From an uncultured Dehalococcoidia bacterium (lineage in GTDB: Bacteria; Chloroflexota; Dehalococcoidia; Lucifugimonadales; UBA1123): a DNA stretch of 64,000 nt. This document shows positions 16,038 to 24,855 of the stretch, one piece after another. Where the stretch lies: assembly GCA_951812505.1 (NCBI GenBank), contig CATOSI010000003.1:1054001-1118000 (forward strand), written 5' to 3'. How positions within the stretch are numbered: the stretch's first letter is position 1; every line of letters starts with the position of its first letter. The notes under the pieces were generated by a model. The model ran no database searches. It saw only the letters and a list, made by a program, of their open reading frames with translations, and was not told where the DNA came from. The position numbers and the translations under genes are program-made.

Positions 16038-17732
16038 ATGTCTGCAACCAAGTCTGTATCGGGCAGCGAACTCATTGCCAGGGCATTGAAACTGGAAGGT
16101 GTGGAAACCGTCTTCACCCTTGCGGGAGACCACATCCTGCCCGCCCTGGACATGATGGCTGACAGTGGATTCCGCTTCATTGACACACGTCACGAGCAGG
16201 CCGCGACGCACATGGCGGACGCCTGGGGAAGGATTACGGGCCAGCCAGGAGTAGCTTTGTACACGACGCCGGGGTTCGCAAACGCAATTCCCGGTCTCAC
16301 GAACGCCATGCACTCCGAGAGTCCTCTCCTCTCGATCAGCGGCAGCGCGGAACTGCTGGAGTTGGGTCGTGGAGCGATGCAGGAGATAGACCAGGTTGGA
16401 ATGGCGCTGCCTACGACGAAAGCTGCATGGATGGTCACCGACGCACGACGAATACCTGACATGATTGCCACCGCTCTGAGGACCGCTTATGAGGGCAGGC
16501 GCGGACCGGTTCATCTGACCATACCTGTTGACATACAGCAGCAGATAGTCAGCGAGGAGGAGGTGTCTTTCTACGCGCCGGGAGAGTATCGAGACCTGGG
16601 TGCCCCGGAGGCTTCAGAGCAGCGCGTGCGAGATGCGGTGGATATACTCAGAAACGCCGAAAGGCCGCTGATAATCGTTGGCAGCGCCGGGTCGTATTCC
16701 CGATCCGGCGAGACGCTCGAACGGCTCGTGGAGACGACCCGGATACCGATAATGACCGAGGGAGACGCGCGCGGACTGATTTCGGACGAGCACCCATACT
16801 GCTGCGGGTTCTTCGACTCCGGTCTGAATCGAGCCGCGAGGCTGCTCAGGGAGGCGGACGCCGTGGCGCTGATGGGCCGGAAGCAGGACCTGATAGTCGG
16901 CTACGCGATGGAGCCGACCGTATCTTCAGGCGCGAAGGTGATTCAGATTGACCCGTCGGCGGCGGAAATAGCGCGCAACAGGGGCGTGGATGTCGGCATT
17001 GTCGGCGATGTGGACGCTGTGGTACGTCAGATTACTAGAGTGGCTTCGAAATACTCTTGGTCTGATTCGGAATGGCTCGCTAGGCTTCAGGAACAGAGGT
17101 CGGTACAGAGGGAAATGCTGGACGAACTTGGTGGGCACGAAACTCCTATGCACGCCGTGTATGTCCACAAGACCGTCAGGAACCAGATTGGCCGGAAAGA
17201 CTTCGTAGTTTACGACGGCGGCGACTTCTGTCACTTTGGTCGCGCGTACAATCCGGCATTGTCTCCGTACACATGGTGGTATCTGCCGCCGCTGGGGATG
17301 CTGGGTCAGTCCATTCCGACTGCGATTGCCGCAAAAGCGGCCTACCCTGAGAGGCGCGTGTTCATGTTCACCGGAGACGGCGCCTTCGGGTTCAACGCGA
17401 TGGAGTACGACACCGCGGTCAGGCATAACCTACCGATTGTGGGTATAATGGGGAATGACTCCGCTTGGGGAATTGATCGGCAGATACAGGTGGGAGTCTA
17501 TGGCAAGCCGGTGGCGACGGATCTGCTGCCGTCGAGATACGACCTGGTGGTAAGAGGTCTTGGCGGATACGGAGAGTTGATAGAGCATCCGGACGAGCTC
17601 GCCCCCGCCCTGGAGCGGGCCATCAAGATGGAACGCCCAGCCCTGCTGAATGTTCGTGTGCAGAATGCTATAAGCCCGCGCGCGGAAGCCGCTATCAACC
17701 GGTGGAAGAGCCATACTCCTCTACCCATGTAG
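16038..17732 (+). CDS. Thiamine diphosphate-dependent enzyme (acetolactate synthase-like)
   Basis: A 564-residue three-domain ThDP enzyme: N-terminal Pyr domain with catalytic Glu53 in DTRHEQAA, a central FAD/nucleotide-like domain, and a C-terminal PP domain with the ThDP-binding motif starting GDGAFGFNAMEYDTAVRH and ending in the Asn/Asp metal ligand (GNDSAWG). Family members include acetolactate synthase, 2-hydroxyacyl-CoA lyase, oxalyl-CoA decarboxylase and benzoylformate decarboxylase. There is no regulatory IlvH subunit next to it, so a catabolic lyase or decarboxylase is at least as likely as branched-chain synthesis. GAGGAGAAGGC precedes ATG 16038. Confidence 0.88.
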   Translation: MSATKSVSGSELIARALKLEGVETVFTLAGDHILPALDMMADSGFRFIDTRHEQAATHMADAWGRITGQPGVALYTTPGFANAIPGLTNAMHSESPLLSISGSAELLELGRGAMQEIDQVGMALPTTKAAWMVTDARRIPDMIATALRTAYEGRRGPVHLTIPVDIQQQIVSEEEVSFYAPGEYRDLGAPEASEQRVRDAVDILRNAERPLIIVGSAGSYSRSGETLERLVETTRIPIMTEGDARGLISDEHPYCCGFFDSGLNRAARLLREADAVALMGRKQDLIVGYAMEPTVSSGAKVIQIDPSAAEIARNRGVDVGIVGDVDAVVRQITRVASKYSWSDSEWLARLQEQRSVQREMLDELGGHETPMHAVYVHKTVRNQIGRKDFVVYDGGDFCHFGRAYNPALSPYTWWYLPPLGMLGQSIPTAIAAKAAYPERRVFMFTGDGAFGFNAMEYDTAVRHNLPIVGIMGNDSAWGIDRQIQVGVYGKPVATDLLPSRYDLVVRGLGGYGELIEHPDELAPALERAIKMERPALLNVRVQNAISPRAEAAINRWKSHTPLPM

Positions 17733-17746
17733 GTTTCGGGGTACCG

Positions 17747-18313
17747 ATGTTTAGATCGCTTTTCGGTAAGAAGAAGAAGGCGTCCGGCAAAGAGCCGGCC
17801 GACGATTCCATTCGCGCGGCCCGCATGGGCGACATCGTCTTCATACAGGGATTCTGGGAAGACGGCGCCGACGCCTACCTGATTGTCGAGGAGATAAACC
17901 GGCTGGAGTCGGCATACGGCAAATCCAAAGAGGTCATTGGTGTGGATGGTGAACGTCATGCCAGCCTAGAGTGGACCGAGGACGGCGGTCTGCACATATC
18001 CGCCACCACGCAGGACAGGCCTCTGGGACTGTCGGCTGTGGGACTCGACTACGAGACGCTGGTGGAATGGGACGATTACAAGTCCATAGAGAACAGTATT
18101 GAGCACGAGGGCCTGCGGTACTTCTATCGCAACAGCTATGAAGTCCTGCACTTTAAGGGCGACTCACACGACGGAGAAGGTTTCTGGATATGGGAATTCA
18201 TCAGGGATGACGAGGAGGGGGCGGTAACTGTCGTCAAGTGGGAGGGGCTGGCTTTCGAGGTTTACGCGTCGGTCAACCTGTCTCCACACCTTGTTACGGT
18301 CTATAAGAAGTAG
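17747..18313 (+). CDS. DUF4178/YjfK-like cytoplasmic protein
   Basis: A 188-residue acidic protein beginning MFRSLFGKKKKASGKEPADD. The motif pattern (GDIVFIQGFWEDGADAYLIV, later LVEWDDY and GEGFWIWEFI) resembles the DUF4178/YjfK type that is often found next to DUF350 membrane proteins; the following gene is indeed DUF350. I chose ATG 17747 because the longer frame from 17702 would overlap the ThDP gene. The pair is separated by 24 bp and is likely co-transcribed. Molecular function is not established for this family. I am fairly sure of the gene, less of the family name. Confidence 0.75.
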   Translation: MFRSLFGKKKKASGKEPADDSIRAARMGDIVFIQGFWEDGADAYLIVEEINRLESAYGKSKEVIGVDGERHASLEWTEDGGLHISATTQDRPLGLSAVGLDYETLVEWDDYKSIENSIEHEGLRYFYRNSYEVLHFKGDSHDGEGFWIWEFIRDDEEGAVTVVKWEGLAFEVYASVNLSPHLVTVYKK

Positions 18314-18337
18314 CGAACATACAAAGAAAGGCGCAAG

Positions 18338-19225
18338 ATGGCTGAGATATTCGTGGACGTGCTGGAACAGATCCCACGAGGGCTGGTGTATGTTGCTCTG
18401 GGACTGATAGTGATAGTCATAGCGCGATTTGCGCAGGACCTGACAACACCCTACAAGATACAGGAGCAACTGAGCCATAAAGATAATGTTGCCCTGGCAC
18501 TGAGCATATCCGGTTACTACCTGGGTGTGATAATCGTGTTCCTGGGAGCTCTGTACCAGCCGTTTGCGGTGGTGATTGATAATAGCCTGGGCTTTACGGC
18601 CGATTACTGGCGTGATGTGGGCCTGGTCTTCGTATATTCGGTCGTCGGGATCCTGGTTCTGAACGTGGCGCGGATAGTCGTTGACCGCCTTGTGCTGTAC
18701 GACTTCAACACCGTGGACGAGATTGTCAGCGACCAAAATGCCGGCACTGGGGCTGTGGAGTTCGCAGTCTATGTGGCCGTCGGGCTGGTTATCGCCGGCT
18801 CGATTTCGGGAGAGGGAGGAGGGCCTGAGACGGCAGCCGCTTTCCTGGTGATGGGCCTGGCCGCGCTGATTATCTACACGCTGGTATATGAGTGGACGAC
18901 GTCGTTTGACATCCATGACGAGATAGAGAAAGACAACGTCGCGGTCGGCGTCGCACTTGCCGGAAACCTTATCGCGATAGGCATAGTGGTATTCAAGGCG
19001 GTGTTCGGCGAGTTCGTGGGCTGGAGCGAGAGTATCATCGCGTTCCTGGTTTACGCGATAGTCGGTTTCGTTCTTCTCTACGGGATACGGTTTCTCGTGG
19101 ACCTGGCGCTGTTCCCGCGGGTGAAACTGGCCGACGAACTTGCGGTTGACCGCAATCTCGGAGCGGCGTTCATAGAGGGAGCGGCGCTCATCTGCGTTAG
19201 CATGATCCTGTTCTTCGCCATCTAG
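18338..19225 (+). CDS. DUF350 family membrane protein (two repeats)
   Basis: A 295-residue integral membrane protein with about eight hydrophobic segments. Two matching halves contain the DUF350 hallmark, polar residues followed by a Gly-rich helix: LSHKDNVALALSISGYYLG and IEKDNVAVGVALAGNLIAIG. In E. coli the homologue YjfL lies with YjfK and YjfM; here a YjfK-type gene precedes it by 24 bp and a Ser/Tyr-rich lipoprotein gene follows on the other strand. The family has no proven function; a membrane channel-like or stress role has been inferred from neighbourhoods. Confidence 0.88.
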   Translation: MAEIFVDVLEQIPRGLVYVALGLIVIVIARFAQDLTTPYKIQEQLSHKDNVALALSISGYYLGVIIVFLGALYQPFAVVIDNSLGFTADYWRDVGLVFVYSVVGILVLNVARIVVDRLVLYDFNTVDEIVSDQNAGTGAVEFAVYVAVGLVIAGSISGEGGGPETAAAFLVMGLAALIIYTLVYEWTTSFDIHDEIEKDNVAVGVALAGNLIAIGIVVFKAVFGEFVGWSESIIAFLVYAIVGFVLLYGIRFLVDLALFPRVKLADELAVDRNLGAAFIEGAALICVSMILFFAI

Positions 19226-19272
19226 CGGGTTGCGCTTGCAGGAACGTGATTTAGGACGCTATTGGATCTAGC

Positions 19273-20121
19273 CTATTTCAGGCTGGGTCTTGTGAAGCCT
19301 GTAAGGCGGGCGGAGCCGCCGCCGCCGGTGAAGCCGGTAGAGGTCCGTCCGAATGAACTGCCGCGGGATGTGCTCCCCCAACTGGAACGGACGCCGGTGG
19401 AGCTGGACTTGTACGAACCGCTGGTCTTCTGGTTGTTCAGGTATGTCTGGCGGGATGAACTCACGTTGCGGCTGGCCTGGTCGTAGGAGGAGCCGGCGAA
19501 GCTCTTCTGCTTGTTGAAGTAACTGGAGTTCTTGGAGACCTGGCTGCGGTAGTTGGACGAGTTGCGGTAGTTGGTCCTGTCCCTGTTTATCGTGTCGTAC
19601 CTGTACGTCGGCGTGGCGTAGTAGTAACCCCCGAATCCGGGGGAGAACGCGCTGAGAAGCATATACGTGAACAGGAAGTCGCCGACGCCGAACGAACTGC
19701 GGTAGTAGCCGTTCGTCCCGTAGCCGCGCATCTCGTGTTCGCGGTTGTGGTTGCGCACTATGGAGAATAGCCGGTCGTCCGAGGCGTCCTCGATCTGCTT
19801 GGAGTTATTGAGGTCCTCCCAGCCCTCGAGATTCATGTAGTCGCCATCTTGCTCGACGCGGACGAGGACTATCCCGTCCCCCTCATATATCTCGTTGACG
19901 CGCTTCTCGAAGTCGGTTGGGCTTTCGGCATCCTTGAAGGCCTGCTGCACCTCGTCCAGGTTGATTCTTCCCGCAGCGCCGTCCGTTGCTGCCCACTCTT
20001 CGTAACTGGGGCCGGAACTGCCGCATGCGGCAATGGCGGGACCTGCAATCAGGGACGCGCCCGCTAGCAGGGCGAAGGTGGTCTTTCTGGTTCGCTTCTT
20101 TTGCAGCATCGTTTCTCTCAT
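19273..20121 (-). CDS. Ser/Gly/Tyr-rich lipoprotein, possibly YjfM/DUF1190-related
   Basis: A 282-residue predicted lipoprotein with the lipobox AIAAC (Cys33). Residues of about 40-130 are a folded part (YEEWAATDGAAGRINLDEV, IVLVRVEQDGDYMNLEGWED), followed by an aromatic, Tyr/Gly-rich stretch around YYYATPTYRYDTINRDRTNY, and a low-complexity Ser/Gly/Arg tail of 100 residues to the end. It is convergent with the DUF350 gene. DUF350 loci in proteobacteria include such a lipoprotein (YjfM), so a shared function is inferred from position and composition only. It may be exported and disordered at its C-terminus. Confidence 0.75.
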   Translation of the reverse strand: MRETMLQKKRTRKTTFALLAGASLIAGPAIAACGSSGPSYEEWAATDGAAGRINLDEVQQAFKDAESPTDFEKRVNEIYEGDGIVLVRVEQDGDYMNLEGWEDLNNSKQIEDASDDRLFSIVRNHNREHEMRGYGTNGYYRSSFGVGDFLFTYMLLSAFSPGFGGYYYATPTYRYDTINRDRTNYRNSSNYRSQVSKNSSYFNKQKSFAGSSYDQASRNVSSSRQTYLNNQKTSGSYKSSSTGVRSSWGSTSRGSSFGRTSTGFTGGGGSARLTGFTRPSLK

Positions 20122-20324
20122 GTCTTTTCGCTGGTTAGACTCTTAATTGGACTTGGCGGGAGTCAGACGCAAATCCTCTTGGTTTGTCTCTCTTCTTCCG
20201 TAGCTGTTTCTCTCCCACAACGTCTGGCCACCCATACCGTGTACCCGATCACGCCCAAGGTGAACATACCCTCAACCAGGATAATCAAGAGCCACAAAGT
20301 CAATTTTGACGCCTTGTTTCGATA

Positions 20325-20582
20325 TTACAGGCCGCCGCCGTCGAATCCTCCGCCGTCAAAGCCGCCACCGGAGTCAGAGCCGCCGTGGTGTCCGCTGTCG
20401 TGCCCCGATCCACCGCCAAGGAAGAAGCTGCCCGCGATGAATCCAGTTCCCATCATCGTCGCGGCGTCGGTGCCGTCCAACATAGCTTGACGCTCAGCCT
20501 TGCGCCTACGTGAACGCCTGATTAGCCACCATACGCCGCCTATCAGCAGGGCGGCAAAGAAGATTACGATTAGTGGATCCAT
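20325..20582 (-). CDS. Small single-span membrane protein with Gly-rich tail
   Basis: Eighty-five residues: one N-terminal transmembrane helix (MDPLIVIFFAALLIGGVWWL), a basic RRSRRRK stop-transfer segment, then MLDGTDAATMMGTGFIAGSF and a tail of repeated GGGFDGGGFDGGG. Histidines and Asp alternate with Gly (GGGSGHDSGHHGGSDSGGG), which might bind metal. It is transcribed on the same strand as the upstream SecA-like gene's neighbours but with its own spacing of about 200 bp to the lipoprotein gene. Function unknown. Confidence 0.7.
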   Translation of the reverse strand: MDPLIVIFFAALLIGGVWWLIRRSRRRKAERQAMLDGTDAATMMGTGFIAGSFFLGGGSGHDSGHHGGSDSGGGFDGGGFDGGGL

Positions 20583-20642
20583 CGTACAGGACTCCTTCTT
20601 GCCATGTTTGACTCACAGTACTTATCTACTATGAATAGTCTA

Positions 20643-23600
20643 TCAGGTTATTAGGTCAGATAGTTCGCTTGGTAGCTGTTCGATCCCGTTTTCGCCTAAG
20701 TCTTTAGGCGGCTCAATGTACTCTGCATTAAGGAGCGAGCTGATTACGATGTTGGCAGCAGTGTCTCGAAGCCCGGATCTTGCGGCCAGCGCTTGCTCGG
20801 AGAACTGGGTAAGCGCGGCGGCGTGCGACTCCGCAGTCATCGCCAAGGAGAGCGCAATGTCCTGGAGAGACGCGAGATGATCCGGCCACAGGGCATCCAG
20901 CGCTTCCAGGTACATATCCGAGACGGAGATGTAGAAACGCCTGTCGCCGAGCCTCGTTCTGTGTTTGAACACGCGGTCCTCGACGTGATGCGCCAGGGTG
21001 TGGGCGGCTTCGGCGGGGGATGTCAGGTCGGCGGAACCGAGGTCTATCCGGTGTGCGTCCCATAGCGATTGGGCAACGGAGTCGAACGTTGATAGGTAGT
21101 CGGCGCGGATGTCGCTGAGTGGCGTTAACGCTCTGTCCATCCAGTCGGAGATGTCCTGAGAAAGCAGTTGGGGACACGACCGGACATCTATTGGGGATTC
21201 GCGGTAAGAATAATGCGCGCGGGACTCATGCTCGACTATCGCGGCGAGGTCGGCTGTCGCCTCAACAATGGCGCGGTTCCGGGATTCGGACTCGGTCTGC
21301 GCCTGGCGGAGCAGGTCTTCGACATCGGGGCCCTGAACGTGGGTGTCACCGTGATTTCTCATCCGGTACAGGGATGTCTGCTGCCTGGTGAAGGCGAGAA
21401 CCGGATCGTTAATGTGGACCATCATGATAGAAGCGCCCGGGCTTCCCTGTCTGGCGGCGCGTCCCCTTAGCTGGCGTTCGACGCGCGGGGAAGCGGGCAG
21501 GGAGGCGACGATTACCAGTAAACCGAGGTTGCCCCGGCTCCAGTCGGCTTGTTGCTGAAGATTCTGGACGGTCGCCTGCGCCTGTTTCCCGGCGCTGGAT
21601 TCCCGCCTTCGCGGGAATGACGAGAGAGGGCGCGGGAATGATGATGGGATTGCGGGAGTGGTGTCAGGGAGTTCCGGGTTCTTGTCAGGGAATTCGGGAG
21701 TGGCGTCGCCGGGGTGAGTGTCACTGGCGACGATGATGTCCGTGCCGCGACCGGCCATTCCGGTGGATACAGTGACCGCGCCATGTTCCCCGGCGCGCTC
21801 GACAATGTCGGACTCCTGCGAGGGGTTGGCCGCGTTTAGAAGATGGTGCCGTATGCCCTGTTGTTCGAGGGCATCGCTGAACTCGGAGGACTCCCTGACA
21901 CTACCGAACGCTATCAGCACCGGTCTGCCGACTCGATGCCAATGGGCGACCTTCTCCGAAAGGGCACGTCTGTGTTCTGATTTGTCGAAGAATACGCGCG
22001 TATCGAGGTCAACGCGACGCGGGGGGAATGTCGGTGGAACTCTGACCGTGGATACGGCATAGTCCTGCGAGAATATATCGGCGGCTTCGGTCGCGGTCCC
22101 GGTCAGTCCGGCTATCGTTGCGTAGTTGGACATGAGCGCTTGGATAGTGGTCCGGGCGACCGGATTGGCGCGGTCGTTGCCCTCGATTCCCTCCTTGGAT
22201 TCTATCGCCTCGTGCAGCCCGCTGAGGTAGCGGTGTGAGTGCATCGGCCGGCCGTCAAGCCTGTCAACGAGAGTTATGTCGTCGGAGCCGACAACGTAGT
22301 CTTCGTCGGGTTCGTGTACGATGCGCGCGCTGAGGGTCTGGGCTACCTCGAATGCTGATGCGGGACTTTCCAGCCGGTCGGAAATGAAGTCCCATCCGCG
22401 CGTGGTAATCCTGAGAGCGGAGTTGACGGCGTCTATGGCGAACAGCAGGTCAGATTCGAGCGGGTTGTCGTCATCGTCGTCGTTCAGAACTAACAGTGTG
22501 CGCTGAAGTTGGCGGCTGCTCTTGCCTAGTCGCTCAAGCGCAGACACCAGTCGCGGAGTGAGACCCTCGGCGAGTAGGATGGCAGCGAGTGTGCTGTCTG
22601 TAGATTCATTCGTGTGGTGGCCGTCGTCGAGTTCGGAGTAAAGCTCGTCAACATATATGGCCTGCTGTTCGATCATGCTGATCGCGACGTTTTCTGGCGC
22701 ATCGTCTTCGTCGTGTTCGGTGACGGGTTCGCCGGATATGATGAGTGGCGTGCGGGCCTGGTCTATGAGCAGGTGGTCGGCCTCGTCCACGATGGCGACG
22801 TCGAATGTTGGGGAGACACGGATGTCGTGCCTCCGGGCGATGTTGTCCCTGAGAAAGTCGAATCCGACCTCTCTCGCGGTAGCGAATAGTATCGGACGAG
22901 GGTACTGTAGCCTGCGTTCGTCAGCATCCATGTTCGCAGTCACGAGGCCGGGCACGATTCCGAGCGATTCCATCGTTAGGGTCAGGTTGTCGCAGTCCCG
23001 CTCGGCGAGATAGTCGTTGGCGGTCAGGATGTGGACACGGCGGCCGGCGGCGGCATATACGAGCGCGGCAATGGCGGAGGCGAGCGTCTTGCCCTCGCCT
23101 GCGTCCATTTCGACGATTGAGCCGCTGAGAAGCAGGATAGCGGCAGCCAACTGCTGCGTTGTTGGCGCGTACAGAAGACTGTCGTCGCGGTCCAGTTCGG
23201 CCAGGGAGCGGTAGAAGCCGGGCGGGAAGTGTATGTGTGGCGGATGCTCGGCTCGTGTCCTGAATCGGGCGATGAGCATCCAGCGCAGCGCGGCTCGCAC
23301 ATCGGGTTTCGCGCATTCGCTCTCCGCCGTCGCGTCGGCCCAGTGGCGGAGCGTGTTAAATCGGCTGACTGAGTGAACGGGCGCGTTGGGGTTGGTCGGG
23401 TCGAGCAGGTCGTCGGCAAGCAGCCGGACTTTTCTGATTGGGCCGGCGAGTTCCTGTTCTTCTTCCAGGACGGCGCGCCAGACTCCCATGCGTCTGCCGA
23501 CGGCGGCGGCGACGATGGAAAGCGTTTCGACAAGCGCATCTTCCATGAGTTCGTCCGGGTTCTCCTCGAATAACAGGCGTGCCGAATCAGCGAGCCGACT

Positions 23601-23702
23601 AATCAAGGCGGCGTCGGACAGCGTGTCGGACGGGAGACCCGTGACTCGTTTGGCTAGAGCGAGCGCACAGTTGAAGTCTATCGTCTTCCGGCTTGGATTC
23701 AT
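20643..23702 (-). CDS. Divergent SecA-like preprotein translocase ATPase
   Basis: A 1019-residue protein with the SecA DEAD motor: Walker A DAGEGKT at 200-206, TANDYLAERD near 228-237, GFDFLRDNI near 280-288, DEADHLLIDQARTPLIISG from 306, GLTGTATEA, GMAGRGTDI and QLRGRAARQG. The order matches SecA, but many positions differ, the N-terminal 150 residues are unusual and the zinc-binding C-terminal tail of housekeeping SecA is missing. It therefore looks like an accessory SecA2. Between GMAGRGTDI and QLRGR an insertion of about 60 residues includes SSFPRRRESS, encoded by an R1 palindrome. The upstream gene ends 42 bp before it and is probably co-transcribed. Confidence 0.85.
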   Translation of the reverse strand: MNPSRKTIDFNCALALAKRVTGLPSDTLSDAALISRLADSARLLFEENPDELMEDALVETLSIVAAAVGRRMGVWRAVLEEEQELAGPIRKVRLLADDLLDPTNPNAPVHSVSRFNTLRHWADATAESECAKPDVRAALRWMLIARFRTRAEHPPHIHFPPGFYRSLAELDRDDSLLYAPTTQQLAAAILLLSGSIVEMDAGEGKTLASAIAALVYAAAGRRVHILTANDYLAERDCDNLTLTMESLGIVPGLVTANMDADERRLQYPRPILFATAREVGFDFLRDNIARRHDIRVSPTFDVAIVDEADHLLIDQARTPLIISGEPVTEHDEDDAPENVAISMIEQQAIYVDELYSELDDGHHTNESTDSTLAAILLAEGLTPRLVSALERLGKSSRQLQRTLLVLNDDDDDNPLESDLLFAIDAVNSALRITTRGWDFISDRLESPASAFEVAQTLSARIVHEPDEDYVVGSDDITLVDRLDGRPMHSHRYLSGLHEAIESKEGIEGNDRANPVARTTIQALMSNYATIAGLTGTATEAADIFSQDYAVSTVRVPPTFPPRRVDLDTRVFFDKSEHRRALSEKVAHWHRVGRPVLIAFGSVRESSEFSDALEQQGIRHHLLNAANPSQESDIVERAGEHGAVTVSTGMAGRGTDIIVASDTHPGDATPEFPDKNPELPDTTPAIPSSFPRPLSSFPRRRESSAGKQAQATVQNLQQQADWSRGNLGLLVIVASLPASPRVERQLRGRAARQGSPGASIMMVHINDPVLAFTRQQTSLYRMRNHGDTHVQGPDVEDLLRQAQTESESRNRAIVEATADLAAIVEHESRAHYSYRESPIDVRSCPQLLSQDISDWMDRALTPLSDIRADYLSTFDSVAQSLWDAHRIDLGSADLTSPAEAAHTLAHHVEDRVFKHRTRLGDRRFYISVSDMYLEALDALWPDHLASLQDIALSLAMTAESHAAALTQFSEQALAARSGLRDTAANIVISSLLNAEYIEPPKDLGENGIEQLPSELSDLIT
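21596..21623. repeat. R1 palindrome inside the SecA-like gene (in frame)
   Basis: TGGATTCCCGCCTTCGCGGG then AATGACGA. On the coding strand it reads SFPRRRESS. Degenerate CGGGAATGA copies continue to about 21660, encoding the Ser/Pro-rich flank. It lies between helicase motifs V and VI, a loop that tolerates insertion. Confidence 0.8.
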
Positions 23703-23744
23703 GATTGGTGGGCCAGTTTCACCTGGATCTTAATGGATGTGACG

Positions 23745-24662
23745 TCAGCCATCATCATAGCTGTTGTGGTCTTTCCTGGTTGGGGTCTTTACGTTGGATT
23801 CTTCCCAGAGCCGTTGTTTCTGCATCTCTTCTCTGAAGAGGGCGGCCCCGATTCTGGCGTGTTCTTCGGTGATGACAGGTTGAGGCTGTCGTTCGATGAT
23901 GTTCCACATGGAGTAGTCCGGCTTGTGGGTGGAGGAAGGCTCTTCCTCGAATTCGGAAGGGTCGAGGCTGGCTACTATCTCCTTGGCCATGGCCACGTAG
24001 TCAACGGGTTCGGCTTCTTCGTCAGAATCAGGATTTACAGGATGTTCGGTGTCGGCGGTTGGTGCAGTTTGGTCGTGATCGGTGGAGTCGTGGCTATGGA
24101 TTCCCGCCTTCGCGGGAATGACGGAAGGAGACGCGGGAATGACGGTAGAGCCGGATTCAGGAGTAACGGTATCGGCTTCGGCCTGGGTTGGGACGCGCAG
24201 GTCGGCCTGGGTCGTCTGGGAGTAGTCGTAGTCGCGGTCGTAGGCGCGCGAGAGGATTTCGCGGACGGCTCTCATCCTGTGGTGAGGCTTGAAGGTGTCT
24301 ATGCCGGTCTCGATGGCCGGAGTCCGTCCCTGCATGACGTCTATGAGCCACTGGGCGGTGGACGCCGGACTTATCTCTGCGAGGATGACCTTCTTCAGAG
24401 CGGTGTCGAACTGGGACATCTCTTTCTGTTCGCGCCTGGACTTTCCGGGGCTGCGCTTGTTGGCGTGTCGCTGTATGAAGAGTTCTGCGTCCGGGAAGTG
24501 TCCGTGCTTTGTGAGCATACGTGCGGCCTGGAGCTGATGTTGGAGACGAACGTCGGGTATGTTCTGACCGAGGACGTCTTTGAGGAAGTCCACGATGTCG
24601 TTGCCGTTGTCGGTCTTTGTATGAATGGCCAGTGCCAGTTCAGCTCTCGGGTCGCAGAACAT
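23745..24662 (-). CDS. Hypothetical protein upstream of the SecA-like gene (possible small-terminase-like helical N-terminus)
   Basis: About 305 residues from ATG 24662 (MFCDPRAELALAIHTKTDNG). Residues 1-75 are helical, with DIVDFLKDVLGQ and RLQHQLQAARMLTKHG resembling the HTH segment of small-terminase-like proteins; this is a weak resemblance. The middle is charged, and near residue 170-190 the text STVIPASPSVIPAKAGIHS derives from an R1 palindrome. The C-terminal third is acidic (PVNPDSDEEAEPVDY). A longer frame to 24767 exists, but its start would lie between the -35 and -10 boxes of a good promoter, so I reject it. Position suggests a partner of the SecA-like ATPase. Confidence 0.75.
   Translation of the reverse strand: MFCDPRAELALAIHTKTDNGNDIVDFLKDVLGQNIPDVRLQHQLQAARMLTKHGHFPDAELFIQRHANKRSPGKSRREQKEMSQFDTALKKVILAEISPASTAQWLIDVMQGRTPAIETGIDTFKPHHRMRAVREILSRAYDRDYDYSQTTQADLRVPTQAEADTVTPESGSTVIPASPSVIPAKAGIHSHDSTDHDQTAPTADTEHPVNPDSDEEAEPVDYVAMAKEIVASLDPSEFEEEPSSTHKPDYSMWNIIERQPQPVITEEHARIGAALFREEMQKQRLWEESNVKTPTRKDHNSYDDG
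24097..24124. repeat. R1 palindrome inside the upstream partner gene (in frame)
   Basis: TGGATTCCCGCCTTCGCGGG then AATGACGG, with a further CGCGGGAATGACGG at 24132-24145. On the coding strand it reads VIPAKAGIH, a different frame from the copy in the adjacent SecA-like gene. Confidence 0.8.
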
Positions 24663-24757
24663 GGTGGGTCGTGAACCTCCGTAGTTTAGTATTCGGTTGT
24701 TAAGGCTTGGGTGTCGGTTGCTTGGTTGGTTGGTATATATGATAGTTGAATGGATAC

Positions 24758-24786
24758 ATAATAGCAAGTATGTTCTGTGTCGTCAA
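24758..24786 (-). promoter_or_regulatory. Promoter of the SecA-like operon
   Basis: On the minus strand TTGACG (24786-24781), 17 bp, TATTAT (24763-24758). It predicts a transcript start near 24750 and a leader of about 90 nt, which supports the ATG at 24662. Confidence 0.6.
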
Positions 24787-24855
24787 GGGCAACTTCAGTC
24801 AGAATCAGGATTTTCGGGATGATGAGATGTTCAGGATGGGTTGATGTTCTGGCTT

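Noticed and set aside
24663..24767. Longer N-terminus for the protein upstream of the SecA-like gene
   Set aside because: The start would lie between the -35 and -10 boxes of a good promoter, and the added residues are AT-driven (IHSTIIYTNQ).
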